NCBI GenBank assembly: GCA_033439685.1
Contig: JAUEDM010000003.1
Location: forward strand, 774,001 to 838,000
Length of the DNA stretch: 64,000 nucleotides
DNA from: Apodospora peruviana
Taxonomy: Eukaryota > Ascomycota > Sordariomycetes > Sordariales > Lasiosphaeriaceae
Direction: 5' to 3'
The position numbers and the translations under genes are program-made. The notes beneath the pieces were generated by a model that saw nothing but the letters and a program-made list of their open reading frames with translations, searched no databases and was not told where the DNA came from. Positions 54,456 through 64,000 of this stretch are shown here, one piece after another; the first letter of the stretch is position 1; every line of letters begins with the position of its first letter.

Positions 54456-56169
54456 ATGTTAGGGCGCCTGCTTTTCCTCGCCGTCCCAGCAGCCGTGTTG
54501 GTATCAGCACAAAGTCGACCGAATCCAGGACCGATTCTTGGCTGCACAACGAGCTCTTTCCAGATTCCAAGCTGGTTGATCCAAGATGTCGATTTCTCCA
54601 ATGGAAAGATCTCCTTCCAGGTCCTCAACCGGGCCACCAACTTTACGGGAGACGCGACCTGCGAGATCGGAAGCACCGGCTGGAGTGCCTGTTCTGTTGA
54701 AGTTAACATTGCCGACTCCAACGAGACGATCCAGATGACGGCCAAAGTAAAGGGCAAGTCGGCGCAGGTCTTTATAAACCAGACATGGACATGCAGTGAT
54801 CGAGCCGGGATCGCATCACCGTGAGTATCCTAGCAGCCTCTTGTCCAAATAAGCACAACTAACAATCAACAGGCTGCCATTCGTGGCAATTGGGAACAGC
54901 ACGGTGCCTCTGGAATGCACCGGTACAGAAGAAGAAGGCCCGCAGACACGGGTCTGCAAAGGTGCGAGCCCGTCGGTTCTGGTCAAAGCCAGTTTGCTTT
55001 CTCCGGTTGTCGCCACGCCAGATCTGTACAACAAGGGCCCTGAAGGACACAATAGAAAGGAATGTGCATCCGAAACACCCTCCTGGACTCTGGAAGCAAT
55101 CTCCTATCTCAACCAGACGGGGAATGGTGCTAGTACAGCTACTTTTGAGAACTTCAACATGGTGATCACCAACGACGCCACAGGGTATCAAGCGAGCTGC
55201 ATGCTTGGCCGAGATACCAGTGACGGGCCCCTGAGATGCTCTGGGTCGGAGTTCGGCCGTCTCAAGCCTGATAGATACACGGTCGAGACAGAGGCGTTGT
55301 TTGACAGACATACATATAAATTTACCATGAACCAGACGTGGTACTGCGATGATTCCGACCCTGCAAAGCCGTAAGTCGATTTTTCCCTATTTTCGGAACC
55401 AGCAGGAACTCTATTAACATGTACGTTAGTATCAGCATCACAGCTGGAGGAAGCACGACCCTGCCACTCAAGTGCGCCACCGAGACCACGCTTGACACAA
55501 CCTCCGAGACCTGCCGCGTCGAGAACGATAGCAACGTCCCGCTCAAAGGTGAAACGGTCTCCCAGACAGCGCTTCCGGCGTACTCCATCATCGACCCGGT
55601 CCTGGGGCCGGACGGCTGCACCGCCTCCTCCATCCTCCACCCCCAGTGGACATTCAATTACTTTCACATTGACCAGACAAAGGATAACAGTTCGTCGGTC
55701 GGATTCAACATCATCCTGCAGACGCCCAAACCTGGTTTCGGCTTTCCTCTGAGTATATCGCAAGACACGAAGCCGCTGGCAAACGATAGCTCGTGGTACA
55801 CGTGTGTGATTGGGCCGTATGACCCCTACGAGGAGAGACTTTATCCCACGGAGTGCAGTCTTCGGTATAATCCCGCCCGAAAGGAGTTGACGATCAAGGC
55901 GGATTGGGTCTGCTCGGATTTGGATGCAAATAACCCGTAAGTTTCATTTTCCTACTCTAAATTTTGGTGGAGGTATAATTATACTGTACATGCAACGAGG
56001 CTGACTGTAACTTTTCTCTAGAATCAAATTCAGTGGGATTTCGACCGCGTCGATCAACACTTCGCTGGTCTGCGACACGACGGAGGACGGGACCCAGTGT
56101 ATAACGGAAGACCCGGCCTATTCATTCAGCTCTGCGATATCCGACGTCACTTGGAGTCGGACACCATGA
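54456..56169 (+). CDS. secreted multi-module protein, one module per exon
   Basis: Four exons: 54456-54820, 54873-55370, 55430-55936 and 56022-56169, 505 residues. MLGRLLFLAVPAAVLVSAQ is a signal peptide. Exons 1-3 each end with a beta-strand motif, then a proline codon split in phase 2: NQTWTCSDRAGIASP, NQTWYCDDSDPAKP and ADWVCSDLDANNP. Each module has a pair or more of cysteines and many N-glycosylation sites (NFT, NET, NQT, NSS). All introns are phase 2, so exons 2 and 3 are symmetric and could be duplicated without frame loss. The beta-rich, Cys-paired modules could be Ig-like, but no named family is recognised. The protein is likely extracellular. The last exon is a short partial module. 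Confidence 0.78.
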
Positions 56170-56495
56170 TACCCCCGGCCTGGGACCGGACGGGGCCGTA
56201 TGCTGTTGGAAATGAGACGGGATAAATAGAAAGAATAGGAGAGTAAACTTGCATTACAAGGCAAGTCATTTTAGGGTTAGGGCCATTCATGACTCACTGA
56301 CCGAAGTCGGGGTTCAGGTTGCAGAAAATCCTGACTCTCTCCACTGTTCATAGGTAAATAACTTCATCCAAAGCAACATACCTTACCTTAAGCAACCCGA
56401 GGCATTATCTGCCCAATTATTTGGCATACACGTAATTAGATCATCAACTGAATTTCCGTACTTTCTTTCAAACCTAACGAAAAGAAGAGAAGAAA
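56170..56495. other. intergenic
   Basis: Short region between two plus-strand genes; nothing seen. Confidence 0.5.
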
Positions 56496-57254
56496 ATGCC
56501 TCTCCGCATCCGCCCCGCATCCGAGTCGGACGCCGTCGCCATGGCCCGCATCGGCGGCGACGCCTTCCGACACTCCCTCAACACCGCCCTCTTCCCCGCC
56601 CGGCTGGCCCATCTCGAGGCGACCGTTGTGAAGCGGGAAGATGGTCTCGACGGCGAGACCGCCTGGCGAGTTGGCAGGACCCTCAACAGAATGAGGGACC
56701 CTGGCATTATCACCCTGGTGGCAACCAACGACGAAAACGAGTCAGAAGTTCTTGGATACGCTCACTGGGAAGTGCCTTACGATAACCGAACAAAGAAAGA
56801 CGTGGCGGAGAAGATCAGCCTCTACGAGCCGCCGACTCTGGACAAGGAGGCCACCGCCCAGCTGGGCAAGGCCTTGGACGAGGAAACGGAGCAGCTCTTT
56901 GGGAAGGAAGGACATAAGAATATGTATTGTATGTTGACACTCAGCCCTCCTCATTCTCTCCGTCACAAGTAATTGACATGGGCTAATACACGATGAAACT
57001 GGAAAGACCTGCTGGTGCTGGCCGTCGACCCTAAGCATCAAGGCAGGGGTATCGGCAAGATGCTCCTCCACTGGGGGTTGAAAAAGGCCACGATCGAGAA
57101 TAAACCGGTCTATCTGCATGCGTCTCCCGACGGCAAGCCGCTCTACCTGTCCCAGGGGTTCCGAGACCTGGGCGAGTTTGATGTCTGCGGGTTTCCTCAC
57201 ACCTCGATGCTCTTCGCACCGACGGCGTGGACGATTGATCCCGTTCACGAATGA
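56496..57254 (+). CDS. GNAT-family N-acetyltransferase
   Basis: Two exons (56496-56928 and 57007-57254) give 226 residues. The start MPLRIRPASESDAVAMARIG is the usual first strand and helix of GNAT proteins. VLGYAHWEV is strand 4. LLVLAVDPKHQGRGIGKML is motif A with the acetyl-CoA pyrophosphate loop QGRGIG. The C-terminal KPVYLHASPDGKPLYLSQGF is motif B, in the form common to fungal small-molecule acetyltransferases. A charged helical insert (KDVAEKISLYEPP to EETEQLFGKE) lies between, as in fungal relatives. The substrate is unknown. Cytosolic. Confidence 0.9.
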
Positions 57255-58435
57255 TCAAAATACGATCTATCCTGCCGACTAAACAAGGGAACTGAAATTT
57301 ATATGAAACTGAAGCGATCAATCCCTTTTTTCGAAAGGGCATAAACGAAGTGAAGCCATCCACCCTGCGACAACAACAAATACCATCCCTGCCTACCTCC
57401 TCCACTCCCGATGAGCTCCCTCTAACTTTGCCCCGATGGTGTGACAGTTACCAAAGCACTTGTTGGCGTTCAACCTTTATAACTGCCCTACGTGCCACAA
57501 GTGGACCTCCCTTGACTGGCCTTCTTCCCGATTCTTCAAGAAAATCACCACTTGAATCCGAACACTAGCTGCTGCATAACGCCTCACCCCGAGTAGTATC
57601 CCCACCACTCCTTGCCCTCAGCATACCAGCGGTAGTTATCTCTCATCATGTCCACACAGTTCGTCAGTCAACTCCCCCTCAAATATTCATGTACTTAAAA
57701 AAAACTCACTTCTGTATCCCTTCTCCTCGACTAGACAGGGTAACCGGTTTGTAAGTATTAGCTGACCAGCACGAGGAGCATCTTCATTTTATCCCGGTAC
57801 CATAGGAAATGCTGCGTAAACCAAGCGAAAGGCCATGATATGTAATAGATCGGTAAGCCTTATCCATTCGCATACCTTGACTGTAGTGATGGCCCTCATT
57901 GGCTGCCTTCTGCTGACCAAGATATGAAAGACGAATGCTACCTTCTCCGTGAAGACTGGCCAGCGTCGCTCTTAGTATTCCTGTGGACGAATAAACCGCG
58001 GGGACCAACATGATCATTATTTCCTCTGGATTTCATGCGTCACTTCATGATCCCCGAACACTGATTGTTTGCATGTGTGGCTGGCGTGTGCGACTGGACT
58101 CGATTATGATGCCCATGCGATAGGGTCTGATGTCTTGATGGACACGGCTCCCGCTTTGACCTGGCCCGAAAAGGCTCACAATCGAGCAAGCCCCTAGCGG
58201 GAGTGAGTTACTAACAGACTTATTCATCACAGTGATAACTAAAAGCAAAGCAAAATAAATGGTATAAATAGAAAGCTAGATGGGGTATTTATGATTCGTA
58301 GCACAGTCACCAAAAAGTCCAACCCGGGGAATGTCACCCACATTCCGCCAAAAACCAACCCTCCCTCGACACTCAAACCAAGAGCCAAATCTGCCAGCCT
58401 GAATATAATATATTCAAGATCCACACCTAATCCAG
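57255..58435. other. intergenic, 1.2 kb
   Basis: No supported gene. A short minus-strand segment near 57590-57655 reads NYRWYAEGKEWWGYYSG before a stop and could be a terminal micro-exon, but I could not build a gene around it. Confidence 0.4.
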
Positions 58436-59998
58436 TCAGGTCCAGTACTCAACTTCCGTGTTCGTGCCGGCCCTCCTAACAAAACACCCCAGCACTTCCC
58501 TAGCCACCGTGTCACCCGGCAGCTCGGGCAGACCAAACTTATCGTAGCCCTTTCCCAACATCTGTCTGACCCTCGGTGAGTCCGGGTCCTTTGCGACAAT
58601 GGAATTGCTAAGACCCTTGGCCCTTATATTCGGCAGCTTCACGGTCGTGCCATCCCGATCTTCCACGGTCCAGCCAAAGTCCTCGGCCGGGTTTCTGGTC
58701 GGGGGCTTGCATACCATCAGAGCGGGCCGCGCGATATCCGCCACCACCTGCTTGACGGGGTTCCAGTTTCTGTACGAGATGACGGCCGCGCGGGAGTCGA
58801 CCTTCAGAAAGAGCTCCCCGTTGGAGTCGATGGGGATGACTCCCTCGTGCCGCAGGATGACGTGCTCGGCATCGTTCCAAGTACGCGCAATATCAAAGCC
58901 GGGCATGTAGATTGGTATTGCGCCGTTCATCACTCCGTCTTCTACCACCACCTTTGCTTTGTCTGCATCATCTTGCGCTTCCCTGTTTGTTTGATAATAA
59001 TCCTGCCGTGCGGTGATGACGAGCTCCCTAATGCAAGTCGCCAGCGCAAGGAGAAACATGGCTCTCTGGCAAAAGTCGCAATCGTCACTCAGACCCGTCG
59101 AATAGAAAAAGACGACTTTGTCGATGCTTCTTAGCGTGCCATTCTCTGGGTGTGTCGGCGCTGCCAGCTGGGAGATGGCCGCCCACTCATCCGACTCCCG
59201 GATGAGATCACGGTACGAAACCAGCCTCAAGAGCATGTCCTCGACGGACATTTGGTCGTCGATGAAACCGTGCATGATGGGCAGCTCGTCCTTGGCATCC
59301 CTGTAGTGCACAAACACGGCGTTATACGCCACCGACGGCTCCCACTGGTCGGGCGCAAACACTTCGAAGTTGTCCGGGTCCGGCTGGGACAGCTCCTGGA
59401 TGGTGCGGAACTCGATCTGCGATCGGCCAAAGGTCTCGTACCCCATCGGGTCGACGGCGTTGGGCAACCACGTGCCTTGGTGCTGCACGACGCCGTCAAA
59501 GTCGGTGTACTTGACCCAGGCCGTCTGGGGCGCCTCGCACCTGGAGAGGAGTCTCCCAACCGGGCGCTTGCCGGCCATCCTTTTTGCCTGCGCTTCAAGC
59601 TGGTTCTCTATATCCTGGATTGTCTCACGAGTGTAGAGCGCTTTGCCGTCGTTGTACATGGCCATGGTGATTTTGATGACAAAGTTTTCCCTCTCGGCGC
59701 GTTGTTCCGCCGTCATGGTCTGGACGGGCCGCCGGACCGGAGTCACGTCGATGTAGGGCATCGCTTTGTAGATCTTGCGCCAAAAGGGGCTCGCGATGGC
59801 CTTCCTAATGTCGAGAACCGGGACATCCTCGTCGTCGCTTGAGTCGATGTCGCCATAGCCGTTGAAGTAGCCGTCCTGGTAGCGTTCGCCGCGGGGGATG
59901 CGCGGGGTGTAGTGGTTCCACCAGATGGTGTGCCAGGGGACGAAGCGGCGCTCGAGGACTCCTAGTGCGCTGGCGATAAGCTCTGCCGGAGATCGCAT
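58436..59998 (-). CDS. SRR1-like domain protein
   Basis: A single exon of 520 residues from ATG 59998. The N-terminal half has acidic and charged helical parts (IDSSDDEDVPVLDIR, RETIQDIENQLEAQAKRMAG). The region from about 290 has DKVVFFYSTGLSDDCDFCQR then AMFLLALATCIRELV, followed by HVILRHEGVIPIDSNGELFL and SRAAVISYRNWNPVKQ. This order (a GLGS-like strand/loop, a helix listing neighbours, then a late strand with a polar tail) fits the SRR1-like domain found in fungi. Yeast Ber1 and plant SRR1 belong to this family, with roles in cytoskeleton or clock regulation that are not biochemically defined. Assignment is by pattern and not certain. Confidence 0.6.
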   Translation of the reverse strand: MRSPAELIASALGVLERRFVPWHTIWWNHYTPRIPRGERYQDGYFNGYGDIDSSDDEDVPVLDIRKAIASPFWRKIYKAMPYIDVTPVRRPVQTMTAEQRAERENFVIKITMAMYNDGKALYTRETIQDIENQLEAQAKRMAGKRPVGRLLSRCEAPQTAWVKYTDFDGVVQHQGTWLPNAVDPMGYETFGRSQIEFRTIQELSQPDPDNFEVFAPDQWEPSVAYNAVFVHYRDAKDELPIMHGFIDDQMSVEDMLLRLVSYRDLIRESDEWAAISQLAAPTHPENGTLRSIDKVVFFYSTGLSDDCDFCQRAMFLLALATCIRELVITARQDYYQTNREAQDDADKAKVVVEDGVMNGAIPIYMPGFDIARTWNDAEHVILRHEGVIPIDSNGELFLKVDSRAAVISYRNWNPVKQVVADIARPALMVCKPPTRNPAEDFGWTVEDRDGTTVKLPNIRAKGLSNSIVAKDPDSPRVRQMLGKGYDKFGLPELPGDTVAREVLGCFVRRAGTNTEVEYWT

Positions 59999-61808
59999 CG
60001 TCGCGGTCGGTTATTGGAGAGTTATATTCGAATGCCGGCTGCCCGGTTTGCCAAAAGAGGCATGATGTTCGCTGTGGTGTCAATGCGACAAGCTGTCTCT
60101 GTAGCTGGTTTCGCGAGACGGTGACTGGTCGGGCAGCGATCGCGACAAACGGGAGATGAGCAGACTTATCAAGATAGAAGGCAGATGTTGGCGCAGCTCT
60201 AGCGTTGGACCCTGATCGTCGGTGGACTGATGCGGCTCGACGATGGTTCGGGATGGCTGGGATGATGTTGGTGGCATGAAGAGGGGAAAAGGGGATGCGC
60301 TGCGTTCGAGGCAACCCGGGACCTCGTTCATTTTCTCCAGGGATTCTCTCGTACAACCGGGGACCCCGCCATCCCACAACTGCCTGTGACCGCGAGTCGA
60401 AGGCCTGGTCGCCTGGTCCGGTGGGGCCGGCACAGCTTTTGCCTGGCGGTCTGCATGAGAAAGCCGACAGCTAAAAGAGCCCATTCGCTGAGTTGGTATT
60501 CCAGCTTGTCTGATTGTCGCGGTTGGGGCCCATTGAGACCCAGGCCTGGCCATTGATTGAGCCCCTCAATGTCTTGAACATTGCCCTCCCTGGGCACTGC
60601 CTGTGCCGTGAGCCCCCGCACGCCCTGCGGCCCTGGAGGCTGGAGTGACTGCTCCGCCTTTACCAAGAAGTGCAGCACCACGACGCGACTACCTTATTCA
60701 GGCACATGAACGCGTCAGAGTTGGAGGCTCCTTTCTCAATAAACATGTCGGGCGGGGAAGTTACAACATTGAAGTTGTCGTGCTTTACTTCCGTTCCTTT
60801 CTCTTACCAGATGGAGATAGACATCTTGAATCTCAGCTCAATGTCCACTCCCGTGCTGCGTACTAATCGACACACACCAATTACAAGGCGAAATTAAGGT
60901 ACCCAGTCATAGAATAGAATACTATCGGACCACCGCGATAGTCTGCTTTATTCCACACCCCGCATTCTACCTACCTCGTTCTGGGTAAGAAAACACCGTT
61001 GTGTCTGACAGAAACTGATATCCATGTTCCTCAGAATGCATATTATACTGGAGATTAGAATCCCATTACAGTGCAGCCGGTACGCCCCTAGCGTGATCAA
61101 ATATACGTGCCGAGTAATACGGTAAATATCACATAGCGTATTAAACAGCGTTACTAGACCAGACCTCTAGCAAAAAGTAGCTAATTTCAAAGTTTGACAT
61201 CCCAGAGCGGTGTATCATCCTGTTCTGGTTAACACCCTATTAATCATCTGCCCCCAACAAACAACGTGATGGAAAGCTGACAGCGTCTTCGCTTGATATA
61301 ACTGCAGGATAAAAAAGTCCCTTCCCGCATAACTAAGCAATATTCCATTAGCACTAAGCCTGTTTGGTTTCCTCGATCAGGGCCTCCCGTCCCGTTGCGG
61401 TGTTACATCGCAGTCAACTAGTGAAGCCATGGCTACCAACAACGAACTGCAGAGCACCTTCCGTTGCCGCACTCGTGTAGTGTCGAGTAGGTAAGCACCT
61501 CGCCTTTGAGTGTGGGCGTCTGCAGTCAGCTCATGGGCCCATGGATCACATTCTACTTGCATACCCTTTTGGATACTGTGCCGAGCTTGGAGTCTTGGTA
61601 ATACGCGGCGGCCGACAGTTACCTAACGACTAATATATCTGCTGGCCCCTGCTCCTATGCGTCGTTCAGATAAATCATCACAGCTTCTCCAAAACGTCAA
61701 GTCTCGGCAGCTCTGTGCAAGTTCTAGGCACTAAAACAAACTTTCATTCACTGGACAACTTGCCTGACAAGTCCACAACCTCGTCTCTGTGTTCTTTAAT
61801 TTTCAATC
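59999..61808. other. intergenic, 1.8 kb, divergent
   Basis: Between the SRR1-like gene (minus) and the TRI14-like gene (plus). A 157-codon minus frame just upstream of the SRR1-like gene has low-complexity content and is not called. AT-rich from 60880 to 61330; nothing else seen. Confidence 0.45.
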
Positions 61809-62962
61809 ATGGTAAAACTCAGCTCACTCATTGGCCTCGTGACGGCTGGTATCTGTACCTATGCCTCTCCGTCGTCGTTGAGCACCCGAGGCGGACACAA
61901 GGAATGCCCACCGTTCAAGAAGGGTACATTCGTCATCGACTCTTACCAACTCTATCCAGAAAACGCAGACTGGGACCCGGACTCCTGCCAGCTGTTAATC
62001 GGGTGAGAACATACTCCTGCCCAATTAATTGCCTGGGTAAAAACTCAGATCTAATCAACCCAACCACCCGCAGCTCGGTATGGAATGGCACAGTGGTCAT
62101 CTACGACCCCTACAAAGACAAAGTCACCTCCGTCCTCGAGTACCCCGGCGTCTCCTACACTGCGACCTACCACATCGGCGGCGTAGCCTGGGATCCCTAC
62201 ACAGGCCTCTACACCATCCTGACCGACCCGGCCGCCTCCTGGGCTACAGGTGGCGCCGACGTCTCGGGCGACCACCTAATCATCAAGCACAACCCGAAGA
62301 CCAAAACGACCCTCTGGTCGCTCAACATGACCGTCGCCACCGGCGGCCGGTACGGCGGCTTCCAGGACATCGAGACGGACCGCCGTGGCAACACCTACGT
62401 CGTCGGCACCTGGCCGGGCACCATCATGCGCGCTGACGCGCGCGGCAAGGCCGTCAAACCCTGGTACGTGCCCGACCCGCTCCCGCCGACCACGCAAAAG
62501 GGCTTCAGCGGTCTTGCGTCGGTCGGCGAGAACTTGCTGTCGGTCGACGGCGACGGCCAGATTTATCGGTTTGATATGCGCGACGCCAAGAAGGGAACGC
62601 CGGTATTGGTCCCGATCCGACCAAAAGTGCTGTACAACGAGACCGACGCCATCTACGCGCCGCCAATGTACGGAGGGAGCGTCTTGTTAGTAGCCACCTG
62701 GACGCACGGGATCCAGGTGCTCAGGTCGAGGGACAAGTCGTGGAAGACGGCCGAGTATCTGGGTACAGTGCCGCTTCCGACCGACAGTCCGTTGTATGAT
62801 GGCGGTGCGGGTGTGGCGGTCACGCAGATTGGGCCCGATGCAATTTATATCATTTTTGGATTTATAGATTTTCCGTTTGTCGAGGGGACGGTGGCTGGTC
62901 CGAGGAGCTTGTTTCCGATGCCGGATATTACGGCACGGGTTGAGAGACTTTTGCGGAAGTGA
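61809..62962 (+). CDS. secreted TRI14-like beta-propeller protein
   Basis: Two exons (61809-62002 and 62074-62962) give 360 residues. MVKLSSLIGLVTAGICTYAS is a signal peptide. TFVIDSYQLYPENADWDP, SVWNGTVVIYDPYKDKVTSV and GGFQDIETDRRGNTYVVGTW are repeats of a six-bladed propeller typical of the TRI14-like/SMP-30-like group. GPRSLFPMPDITARVERLLR ends the chain. TRI14 is known as a gene of the Fusarium trichothecene cluster with a role in plant virulence but unclear biochemistry; the wider family occurs in many fungi that make no trichothecene. No other TRI gene is in this window, so a role in toxin synthesis is not supported here. Confidence 0.82.
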
Positions 62963-63616
62963 CTGTTGCTCGGAGGTAAGGAAGACAGGAAGGGATATGA
63001 TGCAGGTCAGACGTTGGTGTTGCACGCTGTCTCAATATGTGTCCAGAGACACTCATTGGGTGGCTGTCAGGAGGGTGGTACAAGTACGAAGCGTGATGAT
63101 ATTCAGTTGTGCCTTTGGGTCAAAGAAACCGATTTGCCAAGATCAATGGTAAGTAGGTCGTGATCTCCCTTCGCAAGGATCATGCAGGCACACTCCTAAA
63201 ACCCACCTCGCCATGCATACCAGCACGTCCACTTCAACGTCATCACCGCGTCGCGTTGAACGACATTCCCAAACGTACCTATGCTTCAAAAGAAGTCCCG
63301 GTCGATCAAATAGCTCCGGCAGTCTTACCCCTATCTCGGGTCCAGACCCCCTTCCCCCTCCACAACCTAGTGAAGATGTGCATGAGACCATGCCTCAATG
63401 GGCGCTAATACGAACGCCACCAACATTCCAGGGCTCAGCTGAGTGGATGTGAGAACCTAATTTTACCCCTGGATTCTCACGTCACGGTTGAGCTCGTGCT
63501 CCCTCACCCTCTTCTCTCTTTCTCCATGATCGGTCTCTTTGCTTTCTGTCTGTCCAAATGAGCTCTTGAGCTCTTTTCGCTCCTTTTGAAACTTTTGAAA
63601 CTTTTTGTGCTGGATA
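62963..63616. other. intergenic
   Basis: Contains small frames on both strands at 63140-63450 without family motif. The right end is the leader of the acyltransferase gene. Confidence 0.5.
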
Positions 63617-64000
63617 ATGACGATAGCAATGTCGCGCCTCCTATCCAGTTTCCGGTCAAGCCTCCCTGGCTACGCGCCATTGACCGGGAACCGTTTTTCC
63701 GACGACACCGGGTCCGACGACGACCTTGACGAGATCGACATTGAGAAATCATATGCCCGATGGGCGTGGAGCAACCCAACATGGCAACGCATCTCCTCCA
63801 TAACCCACACACCCATATTAGGCCTGCTCCTGGTCTTCCTCTCGTCATGCGCCAAGTACCTCCCCTTGCTCCTACCATCATTCGTCCCGACACTCTACCA
63901 CCGAATCCTCCGGAAGAAAACCGCGCCAGCCAGCCGACCGCAGCGACCTCTCAGCGCGACAGCGTACCTAGACGGCCTGCGGGGCGTCGCCGCGCTGACC
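63617..64000 (+). CDS. acyltransferase-3 membrane protein, 3' partial
   Basis: ATG at 63617 (or 63629) opens a frame that runs to the window end (128 codons), so the C-terminus is missing. The N-terminal cytosolic part is acidic (SDDTGSDDDLDEIDIEKSYA). A hydrophobic helix (ILGLLLVFLSSCAKYLPLLL) follows. The chain then reads LSATAYLDGLRGVAALT, the start of the acyltransferase_3 family (OafB/NolL type). These are multi-pass membrane enzymes that transfer acyl groups to sugars or other molecules. Typical fungal members are about 450-550 residues, with 10 or so helices. Confidence 0.82.
   Translation, partial: MTIAMSRLLSSFRSSLPGYAPLTGNRFSDDTGSDDDLDEIDIEKSYARWAWSNPTWQRISSITHTPILGLLLVFLSSCAKYLPLLLPSFVPTLYHRILRKKTAPASRPQRPLSATAYLDGLRGVAALT

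Noticed and set aside
57590..57730. Possible terminal micro-exons on the minus strand
   Set aside because: A plausible peptide end and GTGAGT donor exist, but no upstream coding exon could be found.
60080..60553. 157-codon minus-strand frame upstream of the SRR1-like gene
   Set aside because: Ser/Pro/Arg-rich and without motif; more likely leader or promoter sequence.
61809..64000. Secondary-metabolite or trichothecene cluster around the TRI14-like gene
   Set aside because: No terpene synthase, P450 or other cluster core gene is present in the window.
1..64000. tRNA, rRNA or CRISPR elements
   Set aside because: No cloverleaf with a T-arm consensus, no 5S-like sequence and no spaced direct repeats were found by eye.

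Overview
The window is from a filamentous ascomycete, most likely a Sordariomycete-type Pezizomycotina. Genes are GC-rich and their intergenic spaces are AT-richer. Introns are short (about 50-140 nt) with GTAAGT/GTATGT-like donors and CTAAC/CTGAC branch sites. Fungal-specific families are present: HET domain proteins, secreted GMC oxidoreductase, CFEM-like and other small secreted proteins, TRI14-like protein, and RfeG-like and SET-like remnants. The species cannot be told from the sequence. No tRNA, rRNA, CRISPR or bacterial-type feature was seen. Exon coordinates below come from reading splice signals and frame continuity by eye.

Layout. 1-25 kb is mostly intact metabolic and cell-surface genes: a 5'-truncated BBE-type FAD oxidase, a frameshifted 12-cysteine secreted peptide, a mitochondrial-type D-lactate dehydrogenase, an Osh4/Kes1-like oxysterol-binding protein, an MFS sugar transporter with a cluster of CreA-like sites upstream, an SRA-YDG protein, an unknown CxxC protein, a secreted GMC oxidoreductase, a KstD-like flavoprotein, a MazG/dCTP-pyrophosphatase-like protein and a CFEM-like single-pass membrane protein. 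Four separate FAD enzymes lie within 22 kb.

26-51 kb is accessory in character. It holds two HET-domain genes, a thaumatin-like secreted protein, a coiled-coil + EYK nuclease-like + kinase-like fusion protein, a decayed fragment resembling FluG/DUF3435 (tyrosine-recombinase-like) proteins beside a 47-bp tandem repeat, a STAND-like helical N-terminal domain next to a broken ankyrin gene, a GPI-type secreted protein, and two adjacent decayed genes (RfeG-like and a large fungal protein of unknown function). Trinucleotide microsatellites sit inside two of these coding regions. Lesions are single-base shifts at or near short homopolymers plus in-frame stops compatible with C:G to T:A change. That fits real decay (possibly with RIP), but assembly error must be excluded for the shifts.

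52-64 kb returns to intact genes: an MFS transporter, a four-exon secreted protein built from repeated phase-2 exons, a GNAT acetyltransferase, an SRR1-like protein, a secreted TRI14-like protein, and the 5' end of an acyltransferase-3 membrane protein cut by the window edge.

Most distinctive points: the nuclease-like/kinase fusion (34.0-36.5 kb), the recombinase-like remnant beside it, the 22-bp-spaced CreA-like array, the unlisted 12-Cys peptide, and the exon-duplicated secreted protein.
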